Below, one piece after another: positions 12,501 through 22,908 of a stretch of DNA of 64,000 nucleotides (positions are counted from its first letter, which is position 1; each line of letters starts with the position of its first letter). Position numbers and translations under genes: made by a program. Origin of the DNA: Punica granatum (taxonomy: Eukaryota > Streptophyta > Magnoliopsida > Myrtales > Lythraceae); contig NC_045130.1 of NCBI RefSeq assembly GCF_007655135.1, positions 33,166,605 through 33,230,604 of the forward strand, given 5' to 3'. The notes beneath the pieces are model-generated. The model was not told where the DNA came from. It ran no database searches and saw nothing but the letters and a program-made list of their open reading frames with translations.

Positions 12501-13541
12501 CCGTCTATTAATTTGGAAATTTTCGATTTTTAGGTAAAGTACCCCTACAAGATCACCTAATAAAAGATGACCCAGACCATTTGATACAGAAATAAGAGAT
12601 CGAAACTCAAAAAAAATAGAAACAACTCTACGAGTAAGTCAATCAGCACAAAATTTCCTTCTCGAAAGGTGTGCTGCACAATCACGTTCCAATCGTTGGC
12701 GAGGAGTTCCTAGATACCGATCACAAGATGATGAAGAGAGATCGAACATCTAATAGAACTTGTGATGAGTCCTTTCACAGCCAAGGAGTCGATCTCCAGA
12801 ATTAGGCGTCGACAACCGATAGACTATGCAAGTATTAAGTCGGATAAAACTCCTCAAAGCTTAGCTGTATTTATAGGTGGAGACTCAAGATTCTATATTT
12901 ATAGGTATATGGCACACTTCACATATATCGAAGAGTTCTTTTCAATTATCGATAAAATTTTTAATTTTTAAAAAATTAATTATGTATTATTACATACAAA
13001 TAATATGGACACATAACTAAAAATACGTCGAATATGACTAAACAAAACATAATGTAAGTTCGTTGTACTAAAACCGAAAGTTCAATGCAGCGTGGAGCTG
13101 CATGTTTATGATTTTGCTTATGTGGCATTTTGTCGTCTACGTGCCTCGACTTTTATATATTACAATTGATTAATTGATTAGACATATAGCACTAAAACAT
13201 AATTATTATATGCATTAACTTTAAGAACTTACCGTAAAATATAAAGATTAAAAATAAATATTTCAAATAATAAGTACATGATTATACAATTATTTCATAA
13301 AGACTATTTGAACAAAAGATGAGACAAATTTATATTGAAACTAAATATATGTGATAACTCTGTATAACAATATATATAGTAAAACAAACCATATGTGTAA
13401 TAAATATCATAATAAATTCTATTAATATTAAAAAATAATTTTAATATGTCTATAAATATAAAAAATAAGTACTCAATTGGTTTTAATATAATTTCTATGA
13501 CAAGATAATTATTTTTTACTAAAGTTTATAAGATAATAAAG

Positions 13542-13860
13542 GGTGATGCTACCACGGTTGGATCGAAAAATAACTATTATGGTTGTTTTTCTTTTCAATC
13601 TTTGGATATAATTAGGTAAGATCCAGGACATACACGTATCCAAATTATTTTTATATAAATATTCACTCCTCAATCTTTTCATAAATCAATCTTTCATAAA
13701 AAAGCGATATTATCACTATTGGCTCGAAAAACAACTACCACATGTGTTTTTCTTTTCAACTGTTGCATAGAATTAAGTAAGATCCAAGCCGTACACGTGT
13801 CCAAATTGTTTTTACATAAATATTCACTCCTTAATCTTTGACTTTCGATATTTTTTACCA
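13542..13860. repeat. Two copies of a unit of about 160 bp inside duplication unit 1
   Basis: Two adjacent copies share ggctcgaaaaacaactacca-like and aaatattcactcct phrases, at about 13542-13690 and 13703-13850. The same pair recurs in unit 2 at about 16895-17035 and 17040-17165. This internal duplication therefore predates the larger one. Confidence 0.7.
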
Positions 13861-14754
13861 CGCATCTTCTCAAAAAGGCCTAACCGCGCCCATAAACGAG
13901 TCAAATCTGGTTCGACATTAAACCGGACCCAATCGATCGATTCAATACATTAATAAATAATAACCAATTTACACTTTTTAGAAAAAAGAAATGACAAAAA
14001 AACAATTTAGCACCAAATCGTCCTCTTGTTCAATTTTCCGCTCCCAAAATCATAGCACACCTTGCAAAATTGCAAATCAAATAAAAAAAATCAATATTCA
14101 ATCGTTTAGGTTGATGATCATCTCTGACGCCTTCAATCGATTCAATATTCAATTGATTCAAGCCGTTGTCGACCCGCACCTCTCCTCCCCGCAGCCACGC
14201 CTCCCATCTCCGGCTCTCTGATTTCTTCCCATCAAGCCGTCTCCGACCCGCGCCTCTCCTTCCCGCGTCAACACCTCCCATTAATCAATTAAATCCTAAA
14301 AATTAAAAATCTAGCCCTAAAACCTTGAAAAGCCGTTCGGTCCCCGATTCAATTCACCCTCCTGATTGATTAATCAAACTGATTAAACCCCCCGACAATC
14401 TGAAGTCAACTAAACCAATTTAGCCTCTTAGCCATTCAATTGCAACTTTAATCCCATTCGGCTAAACTAACATAGTCCAATACCCAACCTAGTTCTATTC
14501 ATCTTCGGTCAATTACTTAATTAATCCCTTCAATCAACTCTGGTAAACTCAACCAAATTATTACTAAGTATTTAATCAGCCATGAGGAAAGATTCAGTCG
14601 GAAGTTCTATTGTAACAATTCAACATCTAAGATGGGATGCATGGCCGTGGGGAGGAGTGGTGTGGGTCTGCAACGGCTTGAATCGATTGAATGTTGAATT
14701 GATAGAAGGCGTCGGAGGCGATCCCAGGCTGAATCGATTGAATGTTGATTTTTT

Positions 14755-15781
14755 GGGACTTGGGAGCTTTTATTGAGGTGGGCATGGTTCAGTTCAAAAA
14801 ACGTGCCAAACCAAATCAAACTGGCTCAATTCCATTCCGAGGTATAAGCCCTGATTGTAACTACTTCATTAGAAAATAAAATTTCAACCAAATATTAATA
14901 CCAGTTTTTCTTATTCACTTAACCAGAATTAGATAGGGAGATGCGAGAAAATTTTTCACAGCATTTAGATTAACTCATTAGACACACACATATGTAGGAG
15001 TTACATGATATTAGTGCATGCGATTAATATGCATACGTAACAAAATGAGCATGCCAGATTACACATAAAGTACTGTAATAATTTTTTCTACCAATTAAAC
15101 GATTAAATGAATTTTCTAAAAAATATTAAACCTGGATATTAATAAATGGGTTGGCTCTATTGAGGCAACTCTTAGAACTTTGTTGTTTTATTTTTCAATT
15201 TCTTTTTTTAAGTTATTATAATTAGTCTAGGGAATTTTATTTTATTTAAATTGTTATCTTTAGAAAAATTATTTAATTAAAACTGTTTGGTTCGATGAAC
15301 CATGGTTAACCAAAGTGAATATAATAAAATCATTAACCGAACTGCATATTTTCCAAAAAGATTGCATTGAATCAGAACTGATTCGAGATGTTCGGTTCTT
15401 TCTTATTCGACTTGATTCAATATAAAAATTTGATTCTTAAACTATATAGAGGTCCACAATTGCACGGTAAAATGAAATCCTCGGAGTTATTCTCTTGAAC
15501 GCGGGTGCAAAGTTCGAAATTTTTAATCAACAAACCAAATTGTACAGAGCCGGGACATGAACAAAATTTCCACCTATACGTAGGGTTAATTTTTGAAACA
15601 ATTTCTTCGAAAATTAAATAATTTGTTCAGTTCAATAGTAGGAAAAAAAAAAAAAGATCTTTAGCAATCCTTTTAAGGGCAAAGGCTGAGGAATAGTCAA
15701 TCGAAAAGGAAGTATCCGTTAACTGATGGTTTGTGTCCTGTTCGTAGCTACGTCATGCCTGCATTGCACCCTCGTCATACA

Positions 15782-15814
<33 letters not shown>

Positions 15815-18050
15815 CCGTCTATTAATTTGGAAATTTTCAAATTTTTGGTAAATGATCAATGCTCAAAATTAAAAGCGAGGTAAGGTACCCTTACAAAATC
15901 ACCTAATAAAAAAGATAAACATTCTGTACTGAAATAAGAGATTGAAACCCAAAGAAAATAGAAACAGGTCTACGAGTAAGCCAATCAGCACAAAATTTCC
16001 TTACTGAAAGGTGTGCTGCACAATCACGTTCCAATCTTTGGCGAGAAGTTCCTAGATAACGATCACAAGCCGATGAAGAGAGATTGAACATCTAATAGAA
16101 CCTATGATGAGTCCTTTCACAACCAAGGAGTCGATCTCCAAAATTAGGCATCGACAACCGATAGACCATGCGAGTCTTAAGCCGGATAAAATTCCCCAAA
16201 GTTCACCTATATTTATAGGTGGAGACTCAAGATTCTATATTTATAGGCATATGGCACACTTCACATATATCGAGAAATTATTTCTAATTATCGAGAAAAC
16301 TTTTAATTTTTTTTAAAATTAATTATGTATTATTACATACAAATAATATGAACACATAACTAAAAATACGTCGACTATGACCAAACAAAACATAATATAA
16401 GTTCATTGTACTAAAACCGAAAGTTCAATGCAACGTGGAGCTGCATGTTTATGATTTTGCTTATATGGCATTTTGTCGTCTACGTGCCTCAACTTTTATA
16501 TATTACAAATGATTAATTGATTAGACATATAGTACTAAAACAAATTATATTATTAATGCATTAACTTTACGAACTTACTGTAAAATATAAAGATTAAAAT
16601 TAAATATTTCAAATAATAAGTACATGATTATACAATTATTTCATAAAGACTATTTGAACAAAAGATGAGACAAATTTGTATTGTACTATTTAAACTAAAT
16701 ATATGTGATAACTTTGTATGACAATATATATAGTAAAACAAACCATATGTGTAATAAATATCATAGTAAGTTCTATTAATATTAAAAGATTATTTTAATA
16801 TGTCTATAAATATAAAAAAAATAAGTACTCAATTGGTGTTAATATAATTTCTATGACAAGATAATTATTTTTTACTAGAGTTTATAAGATAATTAAGGGT
16901 GATGATACCACGATTGACTCAAAAAATAATTACCATGGTTATTTTTCTTTTCAACCGTTGATAAAATTAGGTAAGATTCAGGCCATACACGTGTTCAAAT
17001 TATTTTTACATAAATATTCACTCCTCAATCTTTAATAAAATGTGATATTATCACGGTTGGCTCGAAAAACAACTACCCTGGGTGTTTTTCTTTTCAACTG
17101 TTGGATAGAATTATGTAAGATCCAAATTGTACACATGTCCAAATTGTTTTTACATAAAGATTCACTGACTTCATCTTCTCGAGGAGGCCTAATTGCGCCC
17201 ATAAACGAGTCAAATCTGGTTCAACATTAAACCGGACCCAATCAATCGATTCAATACATTAATAAATAAATAACCAATTTACACTTTCTAGAAAAAAACA
17301 AATGAAAAAAAAAACAATTTAGCACCAAATCGTCCTCTTGTTCAACTTTCCGCTCCCAAAAACATAGCACACCTTGCAAAATTGCAAATCAAATAAAAAA
17401 AATCAATATTCAATCGATTACGTAGATGATCACCTTCGACGCCTTCAATCGATTCAACATTTAATTGATTCAAGCCGTTGTCGACCCGGACCTCTCCTCC
17501 CCGCAGCCATGCCTCCCATCTCCGGCTCTCTGATTCCTTCCCATCAAGCCGTCTCCGACCCGCACCTCTCCTTCCCGCGCCTCTCCTTCCCGCGTGAACA
17601 CCTCCCATTAATCAATTAAATCCTAAAAATTAAAAATCTAGCCCTAAAACCCTAAAAAGCCGTTCGGGCACGGATTTAATTCACCCTCCTAATTGATTAA
17701 TCAAACTGATAAAACCCCCCGACAATCTGAAGTCAACTCAACCAATTTAGTTTCTTAGCCATTCAATTGCAACTTTAATCCCATTCGGCTAAACTAACAT
17801 AGTCCAATACCCAACCTAGTTCTATTCATCTTCGGTCAATTACTTAATTAATCCCCTCAATCAACTCTGGTCAACTCAGCCAAATTATTACTAATCAGTC
17901 ATGAGGAAAGATTCAGTCGGAAGTTCTATTGTAACAATTCAAGATCTGAGATGGGATGCGTGGCCGTGGGGAGGAGTGGTACAGGTGGCAACGGCTTGAA
18001 TCGATAGAAGCCGTCGGAGGCGATCCCAAGTGGAATCGATTGAATGTTGA
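14755..18050. repeat. Tandem segmental duplication, unit 2 (3.3 kb)
   Basis: This is the second copy of 11393-14754, lying directly after it. Collinear similarity continues to about 18050 (phrase gaatcgattgaatgttga in both), after which unit 2 continues into the rest of the foldback element while unit 1 stops. There is no supported gene. The small open frames in both units are disrupted differently, consistent with non-coding DNA. Confidence 0.88.
15777..15814. repeat. (ATAC)n microsatellite in unit 2
   Basis: About nine tetranucleotide repeats, flanked by the same sequence as the (AT)n tract of unit 1 at 12462-12500. Confidence 0.9.
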
Positions 18051-18243
18051 ATATTTTATTTTTAGACCTTTGGTCTGATTTGCAATTTTCAGAATTTTAT
18101 TGGGTTTTTGGGAGGAGAAAGTCGAAAAAGACGACGATAGAGCTAAATTTTTTTATTTTTCCTAAAAAGTATAAAATTGTTATTTAATTTATTGAATCAG
18201 TTGATTTAGTTCGATCTAATGTCGAACCGAATTCGACTTGTTC
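17201..18243. mobile_element. Foldback element with long imperfect inverted arms
   Basis: The left arm (about 17201-17530) and the reverse complement of the right arm (about 17940-18243) match imperfectly over some 300 bp. Pairs include tgatttgcaatttt (right, about 18078) against the complement of aaaattgcaaatca (left, about 17378), and ggggaggag (right) against ctcctcccc (left). The spacer of about 400 bp has no coding frame. A truncated older copy spans about 13889-14754 in duplication unit 1. Terminal positions are approximate and no target-site duplication was identified. Confidence 0.65.
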
Positions 18244-18349
18244 ACATGCATGACTGAGCTTCGTCGAGAAATGCATAGTCAACAGTATAAAAAATCAAAG
18301 TATGAGTGCTGAATATTCAATTAAAAAGATTTCAAATACATGTACGGTT

Positions 18350-18555
18350 AACCCCCAAGGGTGAGCGCAAGTGGTTAGGACATGCGTACGCTTTGTGAGT
18401 AGTTCACAAAGATCAAAGGTTCAGATCCCCCTTGCGCGTAGCCCTTGGTGAGATCGCTCACACATGTACTTGCACTTGGACTTACATGGATCCACGGACT
18501 TGTGGGGTGCGTGTGGGCCAAGACAGAATAAACTCCTCATTATCAAAAAAAAAAA
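18350..18555 (+). mobile_element. tRNA-derived SINE
   Basis: About 200 bp with pol III promoter-like boxes. A box-A-like tgagcgcaagtgg lies at 18362-18374, and a box-B-like ggttcagatcc at 18418-18428 (consensus GGTTCGAATCC). The element ends in an A-rich tail at 18545-18555. The heptamer tacggtt flanks it at 18343-18349 and 18560-18566 and may be a short target-site duplication. There is no coding capacity. The first third may fold like a degenerate tRNA. The family within plant SINEs is not assigned. Confidence 0.75.
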
Positions 18556-18569
18556 TGTATACGGTTGAA

Positions 18570-20129
18570 ATCTTGCTTTTACTAGCCAGCCGCTATAAAA
18601 TCTCTAGATAATAAATTGATTACACATATATGGGACTTATCTATCTATCTATCCATAAAACATATAAACTTACATACTCTTGAGTAAGGTGAGGGAGAAT
18701 ATGAAAGTTTTTGGCACTCTCGCAAATTCATCATAGATTTAAGGGTTAATAACAAAAGAAATCACAAACATTTTACATTTTAACAATTCTAGCATGAACT
18801 TTTTTTCTTAACCTAAATGCACAAACTTTCAATGTGATAACAATTCCAGCACAACGTCAAATTATTCGCTAATTTGAATGAAATCCAGGCCACAGAGGAC
18901 CCCGACAACCTTAATCGAGATGGGGGTGCTGGTCGGGGTCGTGGCTCCACCCGTCGGAATCGGGAGAATCCGAATTGAAGTCGAGACGAAAATTCATGAT
19001 TTTGTAGATAATTGGGCTTTGCATTTATAAATTTTAATAAGAATTTTGTGGAATATATTTCAAAAATATTACGTAATGATGATTTGTAATATTTTTAATT
19101 GATATTTCATAAATTACATTTAAGAATTATTTTCAAGATTTTTATTTGTAATATTTTGTAAATTGAATTTACAAATTTTATAGTAATTAAATATTTCATC
19201 AAATATATAATAATAATAGAAGATAATTTAGAGTGCTTACTATATACCAAACCAAGTAGTGATTTTATCAACAATATATATGAAATAGTGGGTGAATAAT
19301 AATCGTTTTACATATTAATATAATTATAGATTTGGGCTAGATAATAAGGACTAAATAGATTAAATGTATATGAATGACAATATGGAGTTAAAATTTTGCG
19401 TTGACTAAATGGTATTCTATCAATATGTAATACTTAACCCGCGTATAAGAATATTGACGTATAAGAGAAAAAAGCTTAATCCAACTAAAAAAGTGTGCCA
19501 AGTAATATAACCAACAATAATATAAGAAAATTTGGTCAAAAAATAAATGATATATAAAATATTATCTTATTAATTTCTTCTTTTATTATGAAGTTGAATT
19601 TTATCTTCTGTAATTATCAAGTTGAATTTTGTGCCAAATTAATAATAGTTAATAATCTATGCTTTGAAAAATGTTTTGAGTATTTATATAAATCAATGCA
19701 AGTATTAATGTAGGGAATACAAATAGCGGTTTAACCACGAGTTGAGGGCTTATCCAAATTGTTTATGTGTAACCTTTGTCGTAGCATGAATGGAAGACTC
19801 TTGTCGGAGTAGTTTAAATTTATATATATATATATATATAGATTTAACTATTTGATGCTCATTAATTAAGGTGATTAGTTTCAAATGATTGTTTTACTAT
19901 TTAACTTTAAAGTAGAACTTATTGAAGATTATTATTTAAAATCTGAAATCAATAATTGATAAACATCATCGATTTTAACGAGAAAATTGGTGCTTAAAAT
20001 TTTAAAAAATTACAATAAGAAATAATATAGAGATATATGAAGATGAATCCATGCAACCCACAGCATAAAAATCCTAGTAACTCAATAAAAGGAAGATAAA
20101 TTTTTTTGTCTCTTGAAGTAACTCCAGAG
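18570..20129. other. AT-rich DNA, no gene seen
   Basis: The segment 18725-18800 matches the left terminal repeat of the TIR element upstream of the SUVH gene (shared phrases such as agcatga followed by a T run and aacctaaat), but the right end is missing here, so it looks like a broken copy. An (AT)n tract lies at 19820-19840. Nothing else is supported. Confidence 0.5.
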
Positions 20130-20390
20130 ATTGTTCTTGGAGTTGGAGGATAATTCTGCAACTTAGTCAAGACCCCATTTTGTCAATGGGATTGTAGATG
20201 CGGTAAAAACCTCTCTTTTTGGTTTGATTCAGGGCTTCCAATGGGTCCTCTTTATCACATAATATTGCTAAGGACGACTGAATTGTTTCCCCCGGATGCT
20301 TTGATCCGCAGGCAGTTGGTATTCAAAAGCTACGGGAAGGCATTAACCTTGCAGATCAAGATCGGGCAGTTCGATGTTTTATGCAATTCT
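20130..20390 (+). pseudogene. LINE relic: region between RT and zf-RVT
   Basis: The plus strand from 20193 reads CRCGKNLSFWFDSGLPMGPL, matching the plant L1 motif GNGxxxxFWxDxWLPxGPL just C-terminal to the reverse transcriptase. An upstream piece in a shifted frame reads SWSWRIILQLSQ, matching the usual SWxWRxxLxLR segment. Frameshifts and stops show that it is inactive. It is a different copy from the relic at 1370-1960. Confidence 0.6.
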
Positions 20391-20830
20391 AGACAGTACA
20401 CTTCATAACCTTTTTGTTTTTTCTAAATTTTATAGCAATCATTTCATAATTTCTCAAATTTATTCATACCTGTTGGGATAATATTGAGAAAACAATGAAA
20501 GATTGAGATAAAACTGAAAAACTGTCAAAATATTGGGATAAAATTGACAAAGTATCTAAAAGTTATGATAAAACTAAGAAAAAACAAAAAAGTTGGGATA
20601 TATGGTGTAATTTTTTCCTTATATTGAGACTCACACACTCTCCACGTCAGTTCCGTCAAGTAATTAACCCGTCACATCAGCATTTTCGTAAAAAATGTAC
20701 GAAATTTTTACGGCGAAATAGATTTGAAACCAAACTATTAACGTTATGATGCCTCAGAAAAAAATCGGCGTTGGGATAAAAATAAGATAATATGTAAAGG
20801 TCGTGATACATGACGTTATTTTCCCATAAG
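20391..20830. mobile_element. Possible MITE with degenerate internal repeats
   Basis: Between 20480 and 20600 the phrase gggataaaattgagaaaa-like recurs about every 35-40 bp. The left side (cataacctttttgttttttc) and the complement of the right side (catgtatcacgacctttaca) are weakly similar. The structure suggests a non-autonomous element, but the ends and target-site duplication are unresolved. Confidence 0.35.
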
Positions 20831-21520
20831 AAAAGGACGGGGTACTTATATTATGCATTAACAATCACCAGTAGATTTTCTAATTTTGAACCTTTTATAT
20901 TAGCCCCCTAAAACTTCCAAATGGATCCAAACAAGTCCCTCTATCCTTTTCTTTTCGTTAAATTAAATATACTCCAAGATTGTTATAAAGTACATCTAAT
21001 TACCAGTCTCGATTTAGAAATCCACAGGGCATTGCTAACCCCAATAGCCTTAGGAATGTCTAATGTCAACTGCGCCTAGATAAACTTCACTTGTTGTCAA
21101 TACCATGATCTCTCAATTGCGTATCGACTCACTTATCAGTCTTTGGCAGGGAACTCTCGCTTGAGGATGCCGAAAGTTGCCACTTGCTACTATTGATTGG
21201 CTCCTAAAATAAATGGTTTGCTCTAGCATCAATTAGCTCCAAAGGTGGATGAAATTCCTCACCCACGAAGCGAATTCGATAAGTTCTAAAAGTTGAGGGA
21301 CTCAAATCACATCACACTGAAGCAGAAGGGAGGACTAAACAACAGAAAAGTGAAAAACGACCCCACCGTGGCCGAATGTAGCGTCGTTTTGGGGCCGGAA
21401 GCAAACTGAATAGATAACTGGAGGAGGAGGAGGAAGAAGGGAGGAGAGAGTCTTCGTTCAGCTTATCCACAACTGAGAGGAAGAAAAGCTTCCGATAATG
21501 CGGACGAAGCTTCACTAGTC
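20831..21520. other. Intergenic DNA and probable PSRP5 promoter
   Basis: No gene is supported. The last 200 bp are likely the promoter and leader of the PSRP5 gene; the 87-codon minus-strand frame at 21312-21575 is an artefact of the GA-rich leader. Confidence 0.5.
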
Positions 21521-21553
21521 GAGGAGGAAGAAGAAGAAGAAGAAGAAGAAGAA
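21521..21553. repeat. (GAA)n repeat directly upstream of the PSRP5 start codon
   Basis: About ten GGA/GAA triplets end one base before the ATG at 21555, inside the presumed 5' leader. Confidence 0.85.
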
Positions 21554-21554
21554 T

Positions 21555-22432
21555 ATGGCTCTCTTCTGCTGTCACCGCCCCCTCACGTCTCTCCCTTCGC
21601 CTTCCATCTGGCCATCTCCTCCTCTCGCCGTCGCTGCTGCCTCAGGTAAAGCTTTGATACTCAATCCATTTCACTTGTCAGATACCAATCTCCCTTCGCC
21701 GGGCAAAATGTTGGAAGGGAAAAGGACAGTGAGTTTGCAACTGTGTTATTAGGGCTTTTGATGTGTTGTGTATTCTGCTGTGCGATGCCCGCTTTACTAT
21801 GCTTTTCGGTCAGTGACACTGATGTCGAAGCTGATTTTCTGTGAGGCATTTCATCGAACAGTTTTATCAGCGGGCGCCGTTCCTTAGTAAGTTCGCCCTG
21901 TTCTCTGTATTTAGAACAGTTCGTTTCGTGATGAGATGAGTTACCATATGAACTGGAAGTCGTTTTCCGCAAACTTTAGGGAATTTTTGCCGATGAAACG
22001 GAATCGTTTTCCATCGAAAAGGGATCCTTGATGGAAAGGAAAAGTCGAAAACCTAATCTCATCTGTTATTGTTTTTCAGTTTCTAGGTTGCCCATCAAAC
22101 CCATTAACCTGCCTCCAACTTCCCTATCCCACTTTGCCCCTCTCTCAATCAGCAAAAGGGGCTGCTACCTTTCCATCAGAGCTGCTTCTGATGTCGACGG
22201 TGTGGGGCCCACAGCTGATGGTGCCGAGCCTCCACCGGAGAGCAAGGAGGAGGCCAAGCCCGTCGACAAGCTGCCTCTTGAGTCGAAGCTGCAGGAGAGG
22301 ATGGAGCAGAAGATGAGGATGAAGATGGCAAAGAAGATCCGGCTACGGAGGAAGCGGCTCATGAGGAAGAGGCATATGAGGAAGAAGGGCCGGTGGCCGC
22401 CTTCAAAGATGAAGAAGTTGAAGAATGTGTGA
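21555..22432 (+). CDS. PSRP5: 50S ribosomal protein 5, chloroplastic (plastid-specific PSRP5/cL37)
   Basis: This gene encodes a plastid-specific protein of the large chloroplast ribosomal subunit. Two exons, 21555-21645 and 22080-22432, join in frame across a 434-bp GT-AG intron (cag/gtaaag donor, tttttcag acceptor) to give 147 residues, close to the length of the Arabidopsis protein. The N-terminal 65 residues or so are rich in Ser, Pro and hydroxylated residues with few acidic ones, as expected for a chloroplast transit peptide. An acidic linker follows (GAEPPPESKEEAKP). The C-terminus is very basic (RLRRKRLMRKRHMRKKGRW) and ends in PPSKMKKLKNV; this tail is the signature of the family and probably binds rRNA. 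The gene is convergent with the RING gene, with 476 bp between stop codons. Confidence 0.93.
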
Positions 22433-22908
22433 TCAAATCCTCTTCACCTCAATGGCCATTTCGAGTTCGACGGATTCATATTTTGGTTCATTCCCCGAGT
22501 TAGCACACTCTTGTCTGATGTAATGTTTTGTATTCAGTAAATTCGACCGTTTTCGAGATTTGTTATACCAATCAGATGAAGTGAGGCAATCTCCTTGATA
22601 AATCAAATGGGTAATTCAATCACAGGAAGAAGCCTCAGATAAGAAGAAACACCTTTTTTTTTTTTTTCCCTCAATTGAGTTTCTCATGATAACTCTACAA
22701 GAATTCTATTTACAAGTCTAACATCTACATTACATACATATTTCTCTCCGAGCTAAATCTACGTAAAATGCCCTGTTTCCCATTTTCTGTTTCCATCTCC
22801 TCTGCCCTCTCGTATGTCAGCATATTCTGCGAGAACAGTGACCAAAAACCAAAAGCTTCACCTCACCGGGAACCTCTCTATCTGGAGCTGCTCGATGTTG
22901 TGTCAAGT

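Larger units (their letters stand above)
11393..14754. repeat. Tandem segmental duplication, unit 1 (3.36 kb)
   Basis: This segment begins gggacttgggagcttttata, and the same start recurs at 14755. Collinear similarity runs through the unit: for example gacacacacgtatgtaggag near 11620 matches gacacacacatatgtaggag near 14983. Differences are scattered substitutions and small indels, roughly one in fifteen to twenty bases by eye. No gene is supported in it. It ends inside the right arm of a foldback element that starts near 13889. An (AT)n tract at 12462-12500 corresponds to an (ATAC)n tract in unit 2. Confidence 0.88.
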
